A program made the position numbers and the translations under genes. From positions 62,001 to 126,000 of the forward strand of contig DHNW01000032.1 in assembly GCA_002407675.1 (NCBI GenBank): a DNA stretch of 64,000 nt, written 5' to 3'. Positions 41,490 through 49,165 of this stretch are shown here, piece after piece; positions within the stretch are counted from its first letter, which is position 1; each line of letters opens with the position of its first letter. The stretch comes from Ruminococcaceae bacterium UBA5406. GTDB lineage: Bacteria; Bacillota; Clostridia; Oscillospirales; Acutalibacteraceae. The notes beneath the pieces were generated by a model. The model had not been told where the DNA came from, ran no database searches, and saw only the letters and a list, made by a program, of their open reading frames with translations.

Positions 41490-43502
41490 TCAGTTGTCGT
41501 TGTAAAGATTCTGCACGTTCAGGATCAGGCTGATGCTTCCATCGCCAAGAATCGCACACCCGTCAATGCCGGACTTGCGTACGCGGAACTGGTTCAGGTA
41601 GGCCGGAATCGACTTTACCACAACCTGCTGTTCACCTAAAAGCGCATCTGCAAAAATACAGTATTCACAGTCGTGCGTGCCAACCAAAATCACAATTCCG
41701 CCGGCAATATCGCTGACCTCGGTGTTAATGTTGTATACTTTATGCAGACGGACAAGCGGATAATATTTATCGCGCACCATAATAATTTCATGCATATCTG
41801 TGTCATACATGATGCTTGCTTCCTTCGCCTTGAAGGATTCGCGTATATTTTTAATAGGAATTGTAAACATGGTATTCCCTACCGAAATTTTCATCCCATT
41901 GATAATCGCGAGGGTAAGCGGAATTTTAAACGTCGTCTTCGTTCCCTTTCCAGGTACACTGTCGATGGATACTTCACCGCCGATTTTCTCCACGTTTTCT
42001 TTAACGACATCCATTCCCACCCCGCGGCCGGAATATTCGGTAACGACTTCATTTGTCGAAAAGCCCGGCATAAGCAGGAACTGGTAAATTTCCTGGTCAG
42101 TGTATTCCGTAGCCGCTTTGGTCAGCAGACCCTTTTCCTGCGCTTTGGCCAGCACCGCGTCGCGGTCGATTCCCGCGCCGTCGTCGCTGACACTGATCAG
42201 GATATCGCCGCCCGTATTCTGCGCAGAAAGTGTAACTGTCCCCATGGAGGGCTTCCCGGTTTTTGCCCGCTCCGCTCTTGTCTCAATTCCGTGATCCATG
42301 GAATTGCGGACCAAATGCATAATCGGGTCAGAAATACTGTCTACAATGGTTTTATCTACTTCGGTTTCTTCCCCAATCAGAACCAGCTGGGCATCCTTTT
42401 CCAGCTTCCGGCTCATATCACGCACCACGCGGTTCATTTTCTGAAATACGGTCGAAATGGGAACCATGCGGATTGACATTACAATTTCCTGCAATTCATC
42501 CGTCAGCTTCCGCAGCTGCCGTGAGGCTTTGGTAAAATTGTTGTCCAGCCCGGCCTGCTGAAGCGCCGGGTTGGATGTAACCATGGATTCGGTGATTACA
42601 ATTTCGCCCATCAGATCCATTAAACTGTCCAGCTTCGAGAGGTTCACATTAATCAGGCTCTGCTTGATCGGGGCATGCGTCTTGGCAGCGGCGGCCGTCT
42701 TCGTTTTCCCAGATGCCGCCAATTTGGCTACGCCCGCTGCAGACTGGGGAACACTCACATCGCTGTAGCTTTTGGTATATGGGAAACGTTCCACCACAGG
42801 CAAAACTTTGTCCATCTCCGGCTTGCTCTTGAAAAACATGAAAAAGCCATTGCGTATAACGAATTCAGCGGTATCCGGATTGGTCTCAATATCCGACGGA
42901 GAGAACTCAAAAGAGGTACACACATCCCGCACATCGTTTGCCAGCATAAACGCGCGCAGATTGGCCATCTGCTCTTCCTCGTCAAAAAACACCCGAACGG
43001 CAAAGGGAAAACCTTTTTCCGCCTCTTTCTTCAAAAGTCCGGCTTCCGGCAAAACTGCCGTGTCGGCTTTCGGCTTCGGTGACGGCTCTGCACCGGCGGA
43101 ATCAGAAATCTTTTTCAGGAAATTGTTAATTTCCTGCTCCAAAGTGCCGATATCTGTAGTGAGCGGCTGCCCGGCACGGACTTTTTCGACCTCTGCCTTC
43201 AGAAAATCGCCGGAGCGGAACATCAGATCAATCAGATCTTCAATATATTCCTGTTTAATCCCTTTTTCTCTCACAAATGAAAATAAATCCTCCATCTTGT
43301 GAGCGATAACCGTCAGGCTGTTAAACTGCATCATGGCGGAGGAGCCTTTTATTGTGTGCATAATGCGGAAAATTTCATTAATGCTGTCCTGATCAAAACT
43401 TTTATTTTTTTCGCATGTCAGAAGGATTTCATCCAAATGTTCCAGAAGGTCGTCTGTCTCAAATAAAAAGACATCCAGCATGGATTCCGTACCATTATCC
43501 AT
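41490..43502 (-). CDS. cheA: Chemotaxis histidine kinase CheA
   Basis: 670 residues in order: HPt with phospho-accepting H49 (MHTIKGSSAMM), a P2-like response-regulator docking domain (about 165-255), dimer helices (LDSLMDLMGEIVITES), HATPase with VRNSMDHGIE (N box), DDGAGID (G1) and GRGVGMDVV (G2), and a C-terminal CheW-like domain. It passes phosphate to CheY under receptor control. A SigD-type promoter lies about 100 bases upstream. cheA heads cheA-cheR-cheB-mcp; this block has no cheW or cheY, which are elsewhere in the window. Confidence 0.95.
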   Translation of the reverse strand: MDNGTESMLDVFLFETDDLLEHLDEILLTCEKNKSFDQDSINEIFRIMHTIKGSSAMMQFNSLTVIAHKMEDLFSFVREKGIKQEYIEDLIDLMFRSGDFLKAEVEKVRAGQPLTTDIGTLEQEINNFLKKISDSAGAEPSPKPKADTAVLPEAGLLKKEAEKGFPFAVRVFFDEEEQMANLRAFMLANDVRDVCTSFEFSPSDIETNPDTAEFVIRNGFFMFFKSKPEMDKVLPVVERFPYTKSYSDVSVPQSAAGVAKLAASGKTKTAAAAKTHAPIKQSLINVNLSKLDSLMDLMGEIVITESMVTSNPALQQAGLDNNFTKASRQLRKLTDELQEIVMSIRMVPISTVFQKMNRVVRDMSRKLEKDAQLVLIGEETEVDKTIVDSISDPIMHLVRNSMDHGIETRAERAKTGKPSMGTVTLSAQNTGGDILISVSDDGAGIDRDAVLAKAQEKGLLTKAATEYTDQEIYQFLLMPGFSTNEVVTEYSGRGVGMDVVKENVEKIGGEVSIDSVPGKGTKTTFKIPLTLAIINGMKISVGNTMFTIPIKNIRESFKAKEASIMYDTDMHEIIMVRDKYYPLVRLHKVYNINTEVSDIAGGIVILVGTHDCEYCIFADALLGEQQVVVKSIPAYLNQFRVRKSGIDGCAILGDGSISLILNVQNLYNDN

Positions 43503-43595
43503 TAATCTTCAACTCCCATATTTATTAGATCGCAGTGTTTTCAAGCAGTTTTGCCCGCCTGAGCGCAGCATAATCCCCTGTTTCATCATATATAT

Positions 43596-43622
43596 ATATC
43601 GACGGATATCCGTGTTTCCTTA
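43596..43622 (-). promoter_or_regulatory. SigD-type promoter of the cheA block
   Basis: On the reverse strand TAAG (43622-43619), 15 bases, then GTCGATAT (43603-43596), against the sigma 28 consensus TAAA-N15-GCCGATAA. A short TA repeat follows at about 43588-43599. Confidence 0.65.
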
Positions 43623-43670
43623 GTAAAATTAACAAACATTTAGTCAATTTTTTAAGAAAGAAGTGGTTTC

Positions 43671-45092
43671 ATGCCGGACAATCTGCGGATAACAACCCCG
43701 GTAAACAACAGCCAAGGAATCAGCAAGCCCAATCCGGCAGCAGAATCTTCCCCGGCTGCCCCCATAAACCCGAGCCGGGTTCCCCAATCCGGAAACCAGA
43801 AGCAAAATACGCAGGACCAGGCCATGAGTCTCCTGCGTTTTCGGAATTCCGTATACGGGCAGTTTTTGAAACAGCTGAAAAGCACGCCCGATCTTTCTCA
43901 GACTCTGCAAAAAATCGCAATGAACGCTGTAAACGGGCAAAAAATTACCGCAGCCCGCCTGCCTGCGGATTCTCCGCTGCGTGCGCTGGCTTCCAGCATC
44001 ACCATGCAAAAAGGAGATATCCTGAAAAACCTCACCTTCCAGAGGGAAAATGCCTCCCTCTTTTCAGGAAAATTGTTCCAGCTGCTGGGGCAGATCTCAC
44101 AGCAAAGCAGCGATTCCCGGCTTGACCTCCAGCTGGCAGATTTTCTTAAGGCTTTCTGTGGGTACTGCACGGCTCAGGACACCACACAGGCGATCTTCAC
44201 AAATCTGGAAACCATCCGGAACCGTATCCCCATTCCGTACGCAAAACAGCTTTCCGGAGAAATCCGGAAACTTTCGGGGAATGCGGAGGACACAAACCAG
44301 AATCTGGCTCTCCTGAAGGAAAAGATCATTCCCCTTTTGGGGAAATACGTGTCCAAAACGAACGACTACGGCAAATCCAGGGAAGCAATCTCCATGCTTC
44401 TTCACAATACGTCTATTCTCAATGTCAGCACTCAGGAAAACCTTTCTCAAAAATTTGAACAGCTGCTCCATTACTGCAAATACAGTCTAAACCTTCCGGA
44501 CACGACCATAAACCGCATGAAGTTCCTGTTTGCCGGTGAAATTGCCGCGAAGCGGGAGGACAGCACGGACAATGCTTTCTGCAAGGCATTTCTTTCCCTG
44601 CTGTCTCATAACACGGGCGGAAAGGATTCGCCGGCAGGCACCGATGCGGCAGCCCTGCATGACATCTGCCAGTCTGTTCTGCTGGACAACAGTGTCTATA
44701 TGCCGTTCCAGCATATCTTTCTGCCTGTCAGTATTGACGGCCGGTTCCTGTTCACTCAGATCTGGATCGAAAAAAGAGGAACGGGAACGGTCCGCGAAAA
44801 AACAGCCATCCGGAAACCGTCCGCCGTCTACCTGACGTTTGAAATTCAGGATTTGGGATATTTTGAAGCTTCCATGCAAGTCTTCGGAAAACAGGTAAGT
44901 ATGAATCTCTCCTGCCCTGCGGCGCTGGATCGGCTGCACGGCGAAATCCGTTCCGGAATTACCGAAATACTGCAGAAAAACGGTCTCACGCCTGGCAGCG
45001 TGCGGCTCTCTTCGGGCGGCGCACCGCAGATCCCAAGCCTGATCCTGGAGAAAATTAACGAAAGGAAAGATTCAGTCGATGTCACAGTTTGA
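43671..45092 (+). CDS. FliK-like / YlqG-like protein with C-terminal hook-length-type domain
   Basis: 473 residues. The first about 60 are Pro/Asn/Gln-rich and disordered, the middle is helical (QFLKQLKSTPDLSQTLQKIA), and the last about 130 residues (FEIQDLGYFEASMQVFGKQVSMNLSC) resemble the C-terminal domain of flagellar hook-length control proteins. The next gene encodes a free FlhB C-terminal-type protein; the same pair exists in Bacillus subtilis as ylqG-ylqH. FliK-type C-domains act on FlhB to switch export specificity, so the pair may form an accessory switch. The ribosome site is weak (AGAAAGAAG). It is divergent from cheA. Confidence 0.65.
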   Translation: MPDNLRITTPVNNSQGISKPNPAAESSPAAPINPSRVPQSGNQKQNTQDQAMSLLRFRNSVYGQFLKQLKSTPDLSQTLQKIAMNAVNGQKITAARLPADSPLRALASSITMQKGDILKNLTFQRENASLFSGKLFQLLGQISQQSSDSRLDLQLADFLKAFCGYCTAQDTTQAIFTNLETIRNRIPIPYAKQLSGEIRKLSGNAEDTNQNLALLKEKIIPLLGKYVSKTNDYGKSREAISMLLHNTSILNVSTQENLSQKFEQLLHYCKYSLNLPDTTINRMKFLFAGEIAAKREDSTDNAFCKAFLSLLSHNTGGKDSPAGTDAAALHDICQSVLLDNSVYMPFQHIFLPVSIDGRFLFTQIWIEKRGTGTVREKTAIRKPSAVYLTFEIQDLGYFEASMQVFGKQVSMNLSCPAALDRLHGEIRSGITEILQKNGLTPGSVRLSSGGAPQIPSLILEKINERKDSVDVTV

Positions 45093-45447
45093 GAAACTTC
45101 AAAAGGCGGCTGCCCTGAAATATTCCGAAGATTCCCCCGACAGCGCCCCCGTGGTGGTTGCTTCGGGAATGGGCCCGGCGGCGCAGCAGATTGTCAGTAT
45201 CGCTGAAAAAAACGGTGTTCCCGTGTTCCGCGACAATTCCCTTGCCACACTTCTGTCTCAGATGGAAACAGGAACGGAAATCCCCCCCGAACTGTACCGC
45301 GCTGTAGTCGATATATATGTATACTTTCTTGGATTCACCGCTGACAAAGACGGCAATGTGAAACGCCCGGAACGGCCCGCCCCCGCAGAACCGAAATCCG
45401 CCGGGCCAGCCGAACCAAAGGAATCAGAGAAGCAGACGGAACCGTAA
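45079..45447 (+). CDS. FlhB C-terminal-domain homologue (YlqH/FlhX-like)
   Basis: 122 residues matching the cytoplasmic switch domain of FlhB/YscU but without membrane helices: APVVVASGMGPAAQQIVSIAEKNGVPVFRDNSLA and PPELYRAVVDIYVYFLGF. The NPTH self-cleavage site of FlhB is missing; the chain starts about where the cleaved fragment would, with ALKYSEDSPDSAPVVVA. A Pro/Glu/Lys tail ends it. It overlaps the previous gene by 14 bases. It may replace or compete with the cleaved FlhB fragment in export switching. Confidence 0.82.
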   Translation: MSQFEKLQKAAALKYSEDSPDSAPVVVASGMGPAAQQIVSIAEKNGVPVFRDNSLATLLSQMETGTEIPPELYRAVVDIYVYFLGFTADKDGNVKRPERPAPAEPKSAGPAEPKESEKQTEP

Positions 45448-45472
45448 ACTTTTATTTTTTAACTGAATAGGC

Positions 45473-45499
45473 TAATTTTTTTCCCTATCCGGCCGATAA
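45473..45499 (+). promoter_or_regulatory. SigD promoter of the first cheW
   Basis: TAAT (45473-45476), 15 bases, then a perfect GCCGATAA (45492-45499). About 145 bases before the cheW start. The best sigma 28 match in the window. Confidence 0.8.
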
Positions 45500-45643
45500 A
45501 TTTAAATAGGGGTTTTTGTCCTTTTTATTTTTAATCCCGCGCGGCAGAAACTACCCTGGAAAGGCAGAAATAGGGCAGCAGCGGCCATTTTGGCCGGTTC
45601 TGCATGAATATCCGCACTATGCGCGGCAGAAAAGGTGGATTGT

Positions 45644-46186
45644 ATGAAAGAAGCCAAAAATGATGAAAAGCAAGAGTTTTCGGATGAAGAAAACATACAG
45701 TCGGAAAAATACCTAACTTTCTTCATTGACGGTCAGCTTTACTGTATACCGACTGCGGAGGTCGTTGAAATTATCCAGATGCAGCCCATCACATTTATTC
45801 CCAATGTGACCGATTACGTAAAGGGCGTTATCAACCTGCGCGGCAAAGTCGTCCCCGTAATCGACATGCGGCTCCGCTTTAAGAAAAAAGAAAAGGAATA
45901 TAACAGCCGCACCAGTATTGTGATTGTGGAAAGCGGAGAGAAAACCGCAGGACTGATTGTGGAATCGGTCAAAGACGTGCGCGACGTGAGCGCTAATCAG
46001 ATCAACGCGGCACCGACGCTGAAAAAAGCTATTGGGAACGGATTCGTCCGCGGGATTGCGTCCCTCGGGGAAAAATCCGCTATGATACTGGATATAGGTA
46101 AAGTTCTGACTCATCATAGTTCTTCCGGCCTGAACAAATCGGAAAAAACGGAGCAGGAAAAGGTCCAGGATGAACCGGTTGCATAA
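45644..46186 (+). CDS. cheW: CheW coupling protein (first copy)
   Basis: 180 residues; the CheW fold begins after an acidic N-terminal tail of about 20 residues: KYLTFFIDGQLYCIPTAEVVEII, GVINLRGKVVPVIDMRLRF and MILDIGKVL. It links receptors to CheA. ATG 45644 has AAAAGGTGG 5 bases before it; GTG 45635 lies in that site. It heads the block cheW-pilZ-cheW-mcp behind a SigD promoter. Confidence 0.94.
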   Translation: MKEAKNDEKQEFSDEENIQSEKYLTFFIDGQLYCIPTAEVVEIIQMQPITFIPNVTDYVKGVINLRGKVVPVIDMRLRFKKKEKEYNSRTSIVIVESGEKTAGLIVESVKDVRDVSANQINAAPTLKKAIGNGFVRGIASLGEKSAMILDIGKVLTHHSSSGLNKSEKTEQEKVQDEPVA

Positions 46187-46231
46187 AGGCCTCTTGCATT
46201 TTTTTACATGGCTGTCGGGAGGTACGAACGA

Positions 46232-46888
46232 ATGAAGCCAATCTCAGAGCAATATCTTAATTCTTCTTGCGAAGTGAAAGCGGTGGACAATAAGCCCATC
46301 TTGATTGGCCGTCTCAGTAAAATTCTCGGGGAAGAAATCCTGATTTCCGGCAACGGCAACAAGCTTCCGCTGATCCACTGCAATACCATTGTGAAGGTCA
46401 GCATTATCAATACCGCGCTCGGGCTCAAAGTGTTGGTAGGAAAAGTTTTTCTTTCTACTGAGAATTTCATTCGGATTGCAGAACTTCAAAGCATGGCTGA
46501 TTTTGAAAAGCGGAATTTTTTCCGCGTGAATGTCGATCTTGCAAGCCGCGCCTGTCTCATCCCTTCCGGAGAAAAAACGGCAAAGATTGAAAATCCGAAA
46601 TATTTTCCGATTCATATTCTAGACATGAGCCTCAGCGGACTGTTTTTTATCAGCGGAAAATCGTTGACAATCGGCAGCTGTATTGCTGTCACCTTAAATC
46701 CATACCAAGCAGAAATTTTTCTGAAGTGTAAAATTCTGCGCAAAACGGCGGTGAATATGAATACGGAAAACGGTTATGGCTGCGAGTACATCGGCAACAG
46801 CGGAAAGCCTTATGATCTGCTGTGCAAATACTTGTTCGACTGCCAGCGCAGGCAGATCCGTCAAATAAGGGAAAGCCACCCGCAATAA
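46232..46888 (+). CDS. PilZ-domain protein, YcgR/YpfA-like (c-di-GMP receptor)
   Basis: About 218 residues. An N-terminal YcgR-like domain (about 1-90) is followed by a PilZ domain with both c-di-GMP motifs, RNFFR (R-x-x-x-R) at about residue 100 and DMSLSGLFF (D/N-x-S-x-x-G) some 35 residues later. Such proteins slow or stop the flagellar motor, or act on secretion, when c-di-GMP rises. ATG 46232 has GGGAGG 9 bases upstream; ATG 46208 is in frame without a good site. It sits between the two cheW genes, which supports a role in motility control. Confidence 0.85.
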   Translation: MKPISEQYLNSSCEVKAVDNKPILIGRLSKILGEEILISGNGNKLPLIHCNTIVKVSIINTALGLKVLVGKVFLSTENFIRIAELQSMADFEKRNFFRVNVDLASRACLIPSGEKTAKIENPKYFPIHILDMSLSGLFFISGKSLTIGSCIAVTLNPYQAEIFLKCKILRKTAVNMNTENGYGCEYIGNSGKPYDLLCKYLFDCQRRQIRQIRESHPQ

Positions 46889-46956
46889 AGCGGCAGCAGA
46901 CAAAAATGCAATTTGCAGATTATGCAGATTAAAAACTATTGATGAGGTGAAAAGAT

Positions 46957-47556
46957 TTGCAAAATACAGAAAGGGAACTTTCACCGGGCAAAAAGGAAGA
47001 AGCAGGAAGTGACAAATATCTGACATTTTGGACCGACGGTGAGTTATTTGGCATTCCCATCTCTGACGTCGTGCAGATTATCAGTATGCAGGAGATTATC
47101 CCTCTTCCCGATTTTCCCGCTTACGCTAAAGGGGTTATCAATCTGCGCGGCAATATTATACCGGTAATTGACATGCGCCTGCGGCTGAAAAAGCCGGAAG
47201 CCGCTTATAATGAGAATACCTGCATTATCGTAACCAGTATAGCGGAAGCTTATATCGGTTTTATTGTGGATACTGTGGATGAAGTGGCAGATATTGGAGA
47301 AGAGGATATTTCTCCTGCGCCGAAGGTCTCCCGTGAGACTACCAATAAATACCTGATGGGGATCGGTCAGATCGGCAAAAAAGTGGTTCTGCTTCTTGAT
47401 GTTTCCAAGATCCTGTCCGAAAGCGAATTTGAACAGGTCTCTCAGACGGCACAGGAACAGGCCGCAGCGAATCGAACCAAAGAGCGGCAAACCGGTAAAA
47501 ATACCGTATCTGCTCCGGAGCCTTCCGAAAAAAAGTCTCCTGATAAAAAAGATTAA
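46957..47556 (+). CDS. CheW coupling protein (second copy)
   Basis: 199 residues, clearly related to the first copy: YLTFWTDGELFGIPISDVVQII, GVINLRGNIIPVIDMRLRL, then a longer charged tail (about 165-199) rich in Lys, Glu, Ser and Pro. TTG 46957 follows GAGGTG by 7 bases. The next gene, 38 bases on, is an MCP, so this copy may serve that receptor or a separate array. Confidence 0.92.
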   Translation: MQNTERELSPGKKEEAGSDKYLTFWTDGELFGIPISDVVQIISMQEIIPLPDFPAYAKGVINLRGNIIPVIDMRLRLKKPEAAYNENTCIIVTSIAEAYIGFIVDTVDEVADIGEEDISPAPKVSRETTNKYLMGIGQIGKKVVLLLDVSKILSESEFEQVSQTAQEQAAANRTKERQTGKNTVSAPEPSEKKSPDKKD

Positions 47557-47594
47557 AAACGGCTTTATTTGGGCCGGAAAAGGGGAAGTTAAAA

Positions 47595-48983
47595 ATGAAC
47601 TCGGGAAAAAACAAATCTTTGCGTGGAAAACTAGTGGGAACAGTTCTCTTCACGCTGGTTCTGATGGTTATTCCTACTATTGCAACGCTGATTCTTACCA
47701 CCCACCAAATGCTGAAGAACGCTGAAAAAATTTTTGTTCCTATCGTGGTAATTTACCTAATTGCCATGGCAGCCATCATTATTTCTTATGTGCTGCGCTC
47801 ATCGAAAAAAAGCTTTCGTCTTCTGGAAGAAGTGGAAAACAGCTTAAACCGGTTGGGAGCCGGAGAACTGAACGTCCATATTGACGACAGTACCAATGAC
47901 GAAATTGGACAAGCAGCTAGCACTGTTAATTCTTTCTCTGAAAAAATGCAAGCTGTTATTCAGGCCCTTATAATTTCACTTGATTCTCTGGCCAAAGGGG
48001 ATTTAACTTATAAAAACGACCATGTTTGGAAAGGCGAGTGGAGTGAAATTGGTGATGCTCTGTCACGCATCACAAAGGATTTAAACGCCATTTTCATCAA
48101 TGTTAAGAATGCCTCTGAACAAACGGCCAGTGGTTCCCAGCAGGTGGCAAGCGGTTCGCAGGCGCTTGCACAGGGCGCAACCGAGCAGGCAAGCTCTATT
48201 GAACAGCTTTCTGCAACGGTAACAGAAATTTCCGAACATGTCAAGGATAACGCATCCAACGCGGCGGAAGCCAGCCGTGTCTCTTCTGTTGCAGAAGATA
48301 AGCTGAAAGAAGCCAATCATGAAATGGATGCTATGGTTGAGGCTATGTCGGAAATCAGCGAAACTTCCAAACAAATCGGCAATATTATTAAAACCATTGA
48401 TAACATTGCATTCCAAACGAATATTCTCGCCTTAAATGCCGCTGTAGAAGCCGCACGCGCGGGTTCCGCCGGCAAAGGATTTGCTGTCGTAGCTGACGAA
48501 GTGCGTAATTTGGCAAGCAAAAGTGCCGAAGCGGCGAAAAATACAACCGATCTGATTGAAAATTCAGTGAAAGCTGTTAGTAACGGCAGTGAAATTGCAG
48601 ATTCTACCGAAAAAACACTTAAGGAAGTTTTGGATGCATCCACTCATGCAAATGAACTGATTGGACAAATTTCAAAGGCTTCCAACCAGCAGGCGACTTC
48701 CATCGGGCAGATTAATCAAGGCGTACAGCAGATTTCCGCAGTTGTTCAGACCAACTCCGCGACGGCGGAGGAAAGTGCTGCCGCAAGTGAAGAACTCGCT
48801 GCACAGTCAAAGGCTCTTATGCATTCCCTTGAAAACTTGAAACTGAATGCAATTGACAAAGGAACTTCTCCGACTTTCAAGCAAATAAAGGTTCCTGCAG
48901 CGCAGAAGAAAGCTGCCCCTAAAAAAATGGAATCTGCAAAAGCCGCGGCAGAACCTGTCGCCGCCAATGATAAATACATCTGA
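47595..48983 (+). CDS. Methyl-accepting chemotaxis protein without an extracellular sensor
   Basis: 462 residues. TM1 is at about 13-35 and TM2 at about 46-67, leaving a loop of only about 10 residues. HAMP (about 68-120) and a second HAMP-like stretch (SLAKGDLTYK) lead to the signalling domain with FQTNILALNAAVEAARAGSAGKGF and a Lys/Ala-rich tail ending NDKYI. It has no ligand domain, so it may sense membrane state, temperature or energy, or a cytoplasmic partner. AAAAGGGGA lies before ATG. A strong terminator ends the block. Confidence 0.93.
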   Translation: MNSGKNKSLRGKLVGTVLFTLVLMVIPTIATLILTTHQMLKNAEKIFVPIVVIYLIAMAAIIISYVLRSSKKSFRLLEEVENSLNRLGAGELNVHIDDSTNDEIGQAASTVNSFSEKMQAVIQALIISLDSLAKGDLTYKNDHVWKGEWSEIGDALSRITKDLNAIFINVKNASEQTASGSQQVASGSQALAQGATEQASSIEQLSATVTEISEHVKDNASNAAEASRVSSVAEDKLKEANHEMDAMVEAMSEISETSKQIGNIIKTIDNIAFQTNILALNAAVEAARAGSAGKGFAVVADEVRNLASKSAEAAKNTTDLIENSVKAVSNGSEIADSTEKTLKEVLDASTHANELIGQISKASNQQATSIGQINQGVQQISAVVQTNSATAEESAAASEELAAQSKALMHSLENLKLNAIDKGTSPTFKQIKVPAAQKKAAPKKMESAKAAAEPVAANDKYI

Positions 48984-49012
48984 TCAAACCACCAAGAGAT
49001 TTATCTCTTATA

Positions 49013-49045
49013 AAAGCCGGGCGGAAAACCGTCCGGCTTTTTTTT
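49013..49045 (+). terminator. Rho-independent terminator
   Basis: AAAGCCGGGCGG and CCGTCCGGCTTT pair around AAAA (one G-U), followed by a run of T. Confidence 0.93.
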
Positions 49046-49073
49046 GAGTTCCGTAACTGTCGGAAAAATCCTA

Positions 49074-49100
49074 TAAATTTTTCCGAATCCGGTACGATAT
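49074..49100 (+). promoter_or_regulatory. SigD-type promoter of fliD
   Basis: TAAA (49074-49077), 15 bases, then TACGATAT (49093-49100); the CGATA core matches sigma 28. It lies 66 bases before fliD, right behind a terminator. Confidence 0.72.
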
Positions 49101-49165
49101 ATGTTATAGAGACATAAGGGATAAATTTGATTAAAAGATAATTTGATTGAAAAGCGGGGAGCGCC

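Noticed and set aside
41389..41559. N-terminal extension of cheR by 57 codons
   Set aside because: The extension overlaps the cheA 3' end and has no CheR-like sequence; GGAGAG directly before ATG 41388 marks the start.
43588..43599. TATATATATATA simple repeat
   Set aside because: Too short to be a functional repeat by itself; part of it is the -10 of the SigD-type site.
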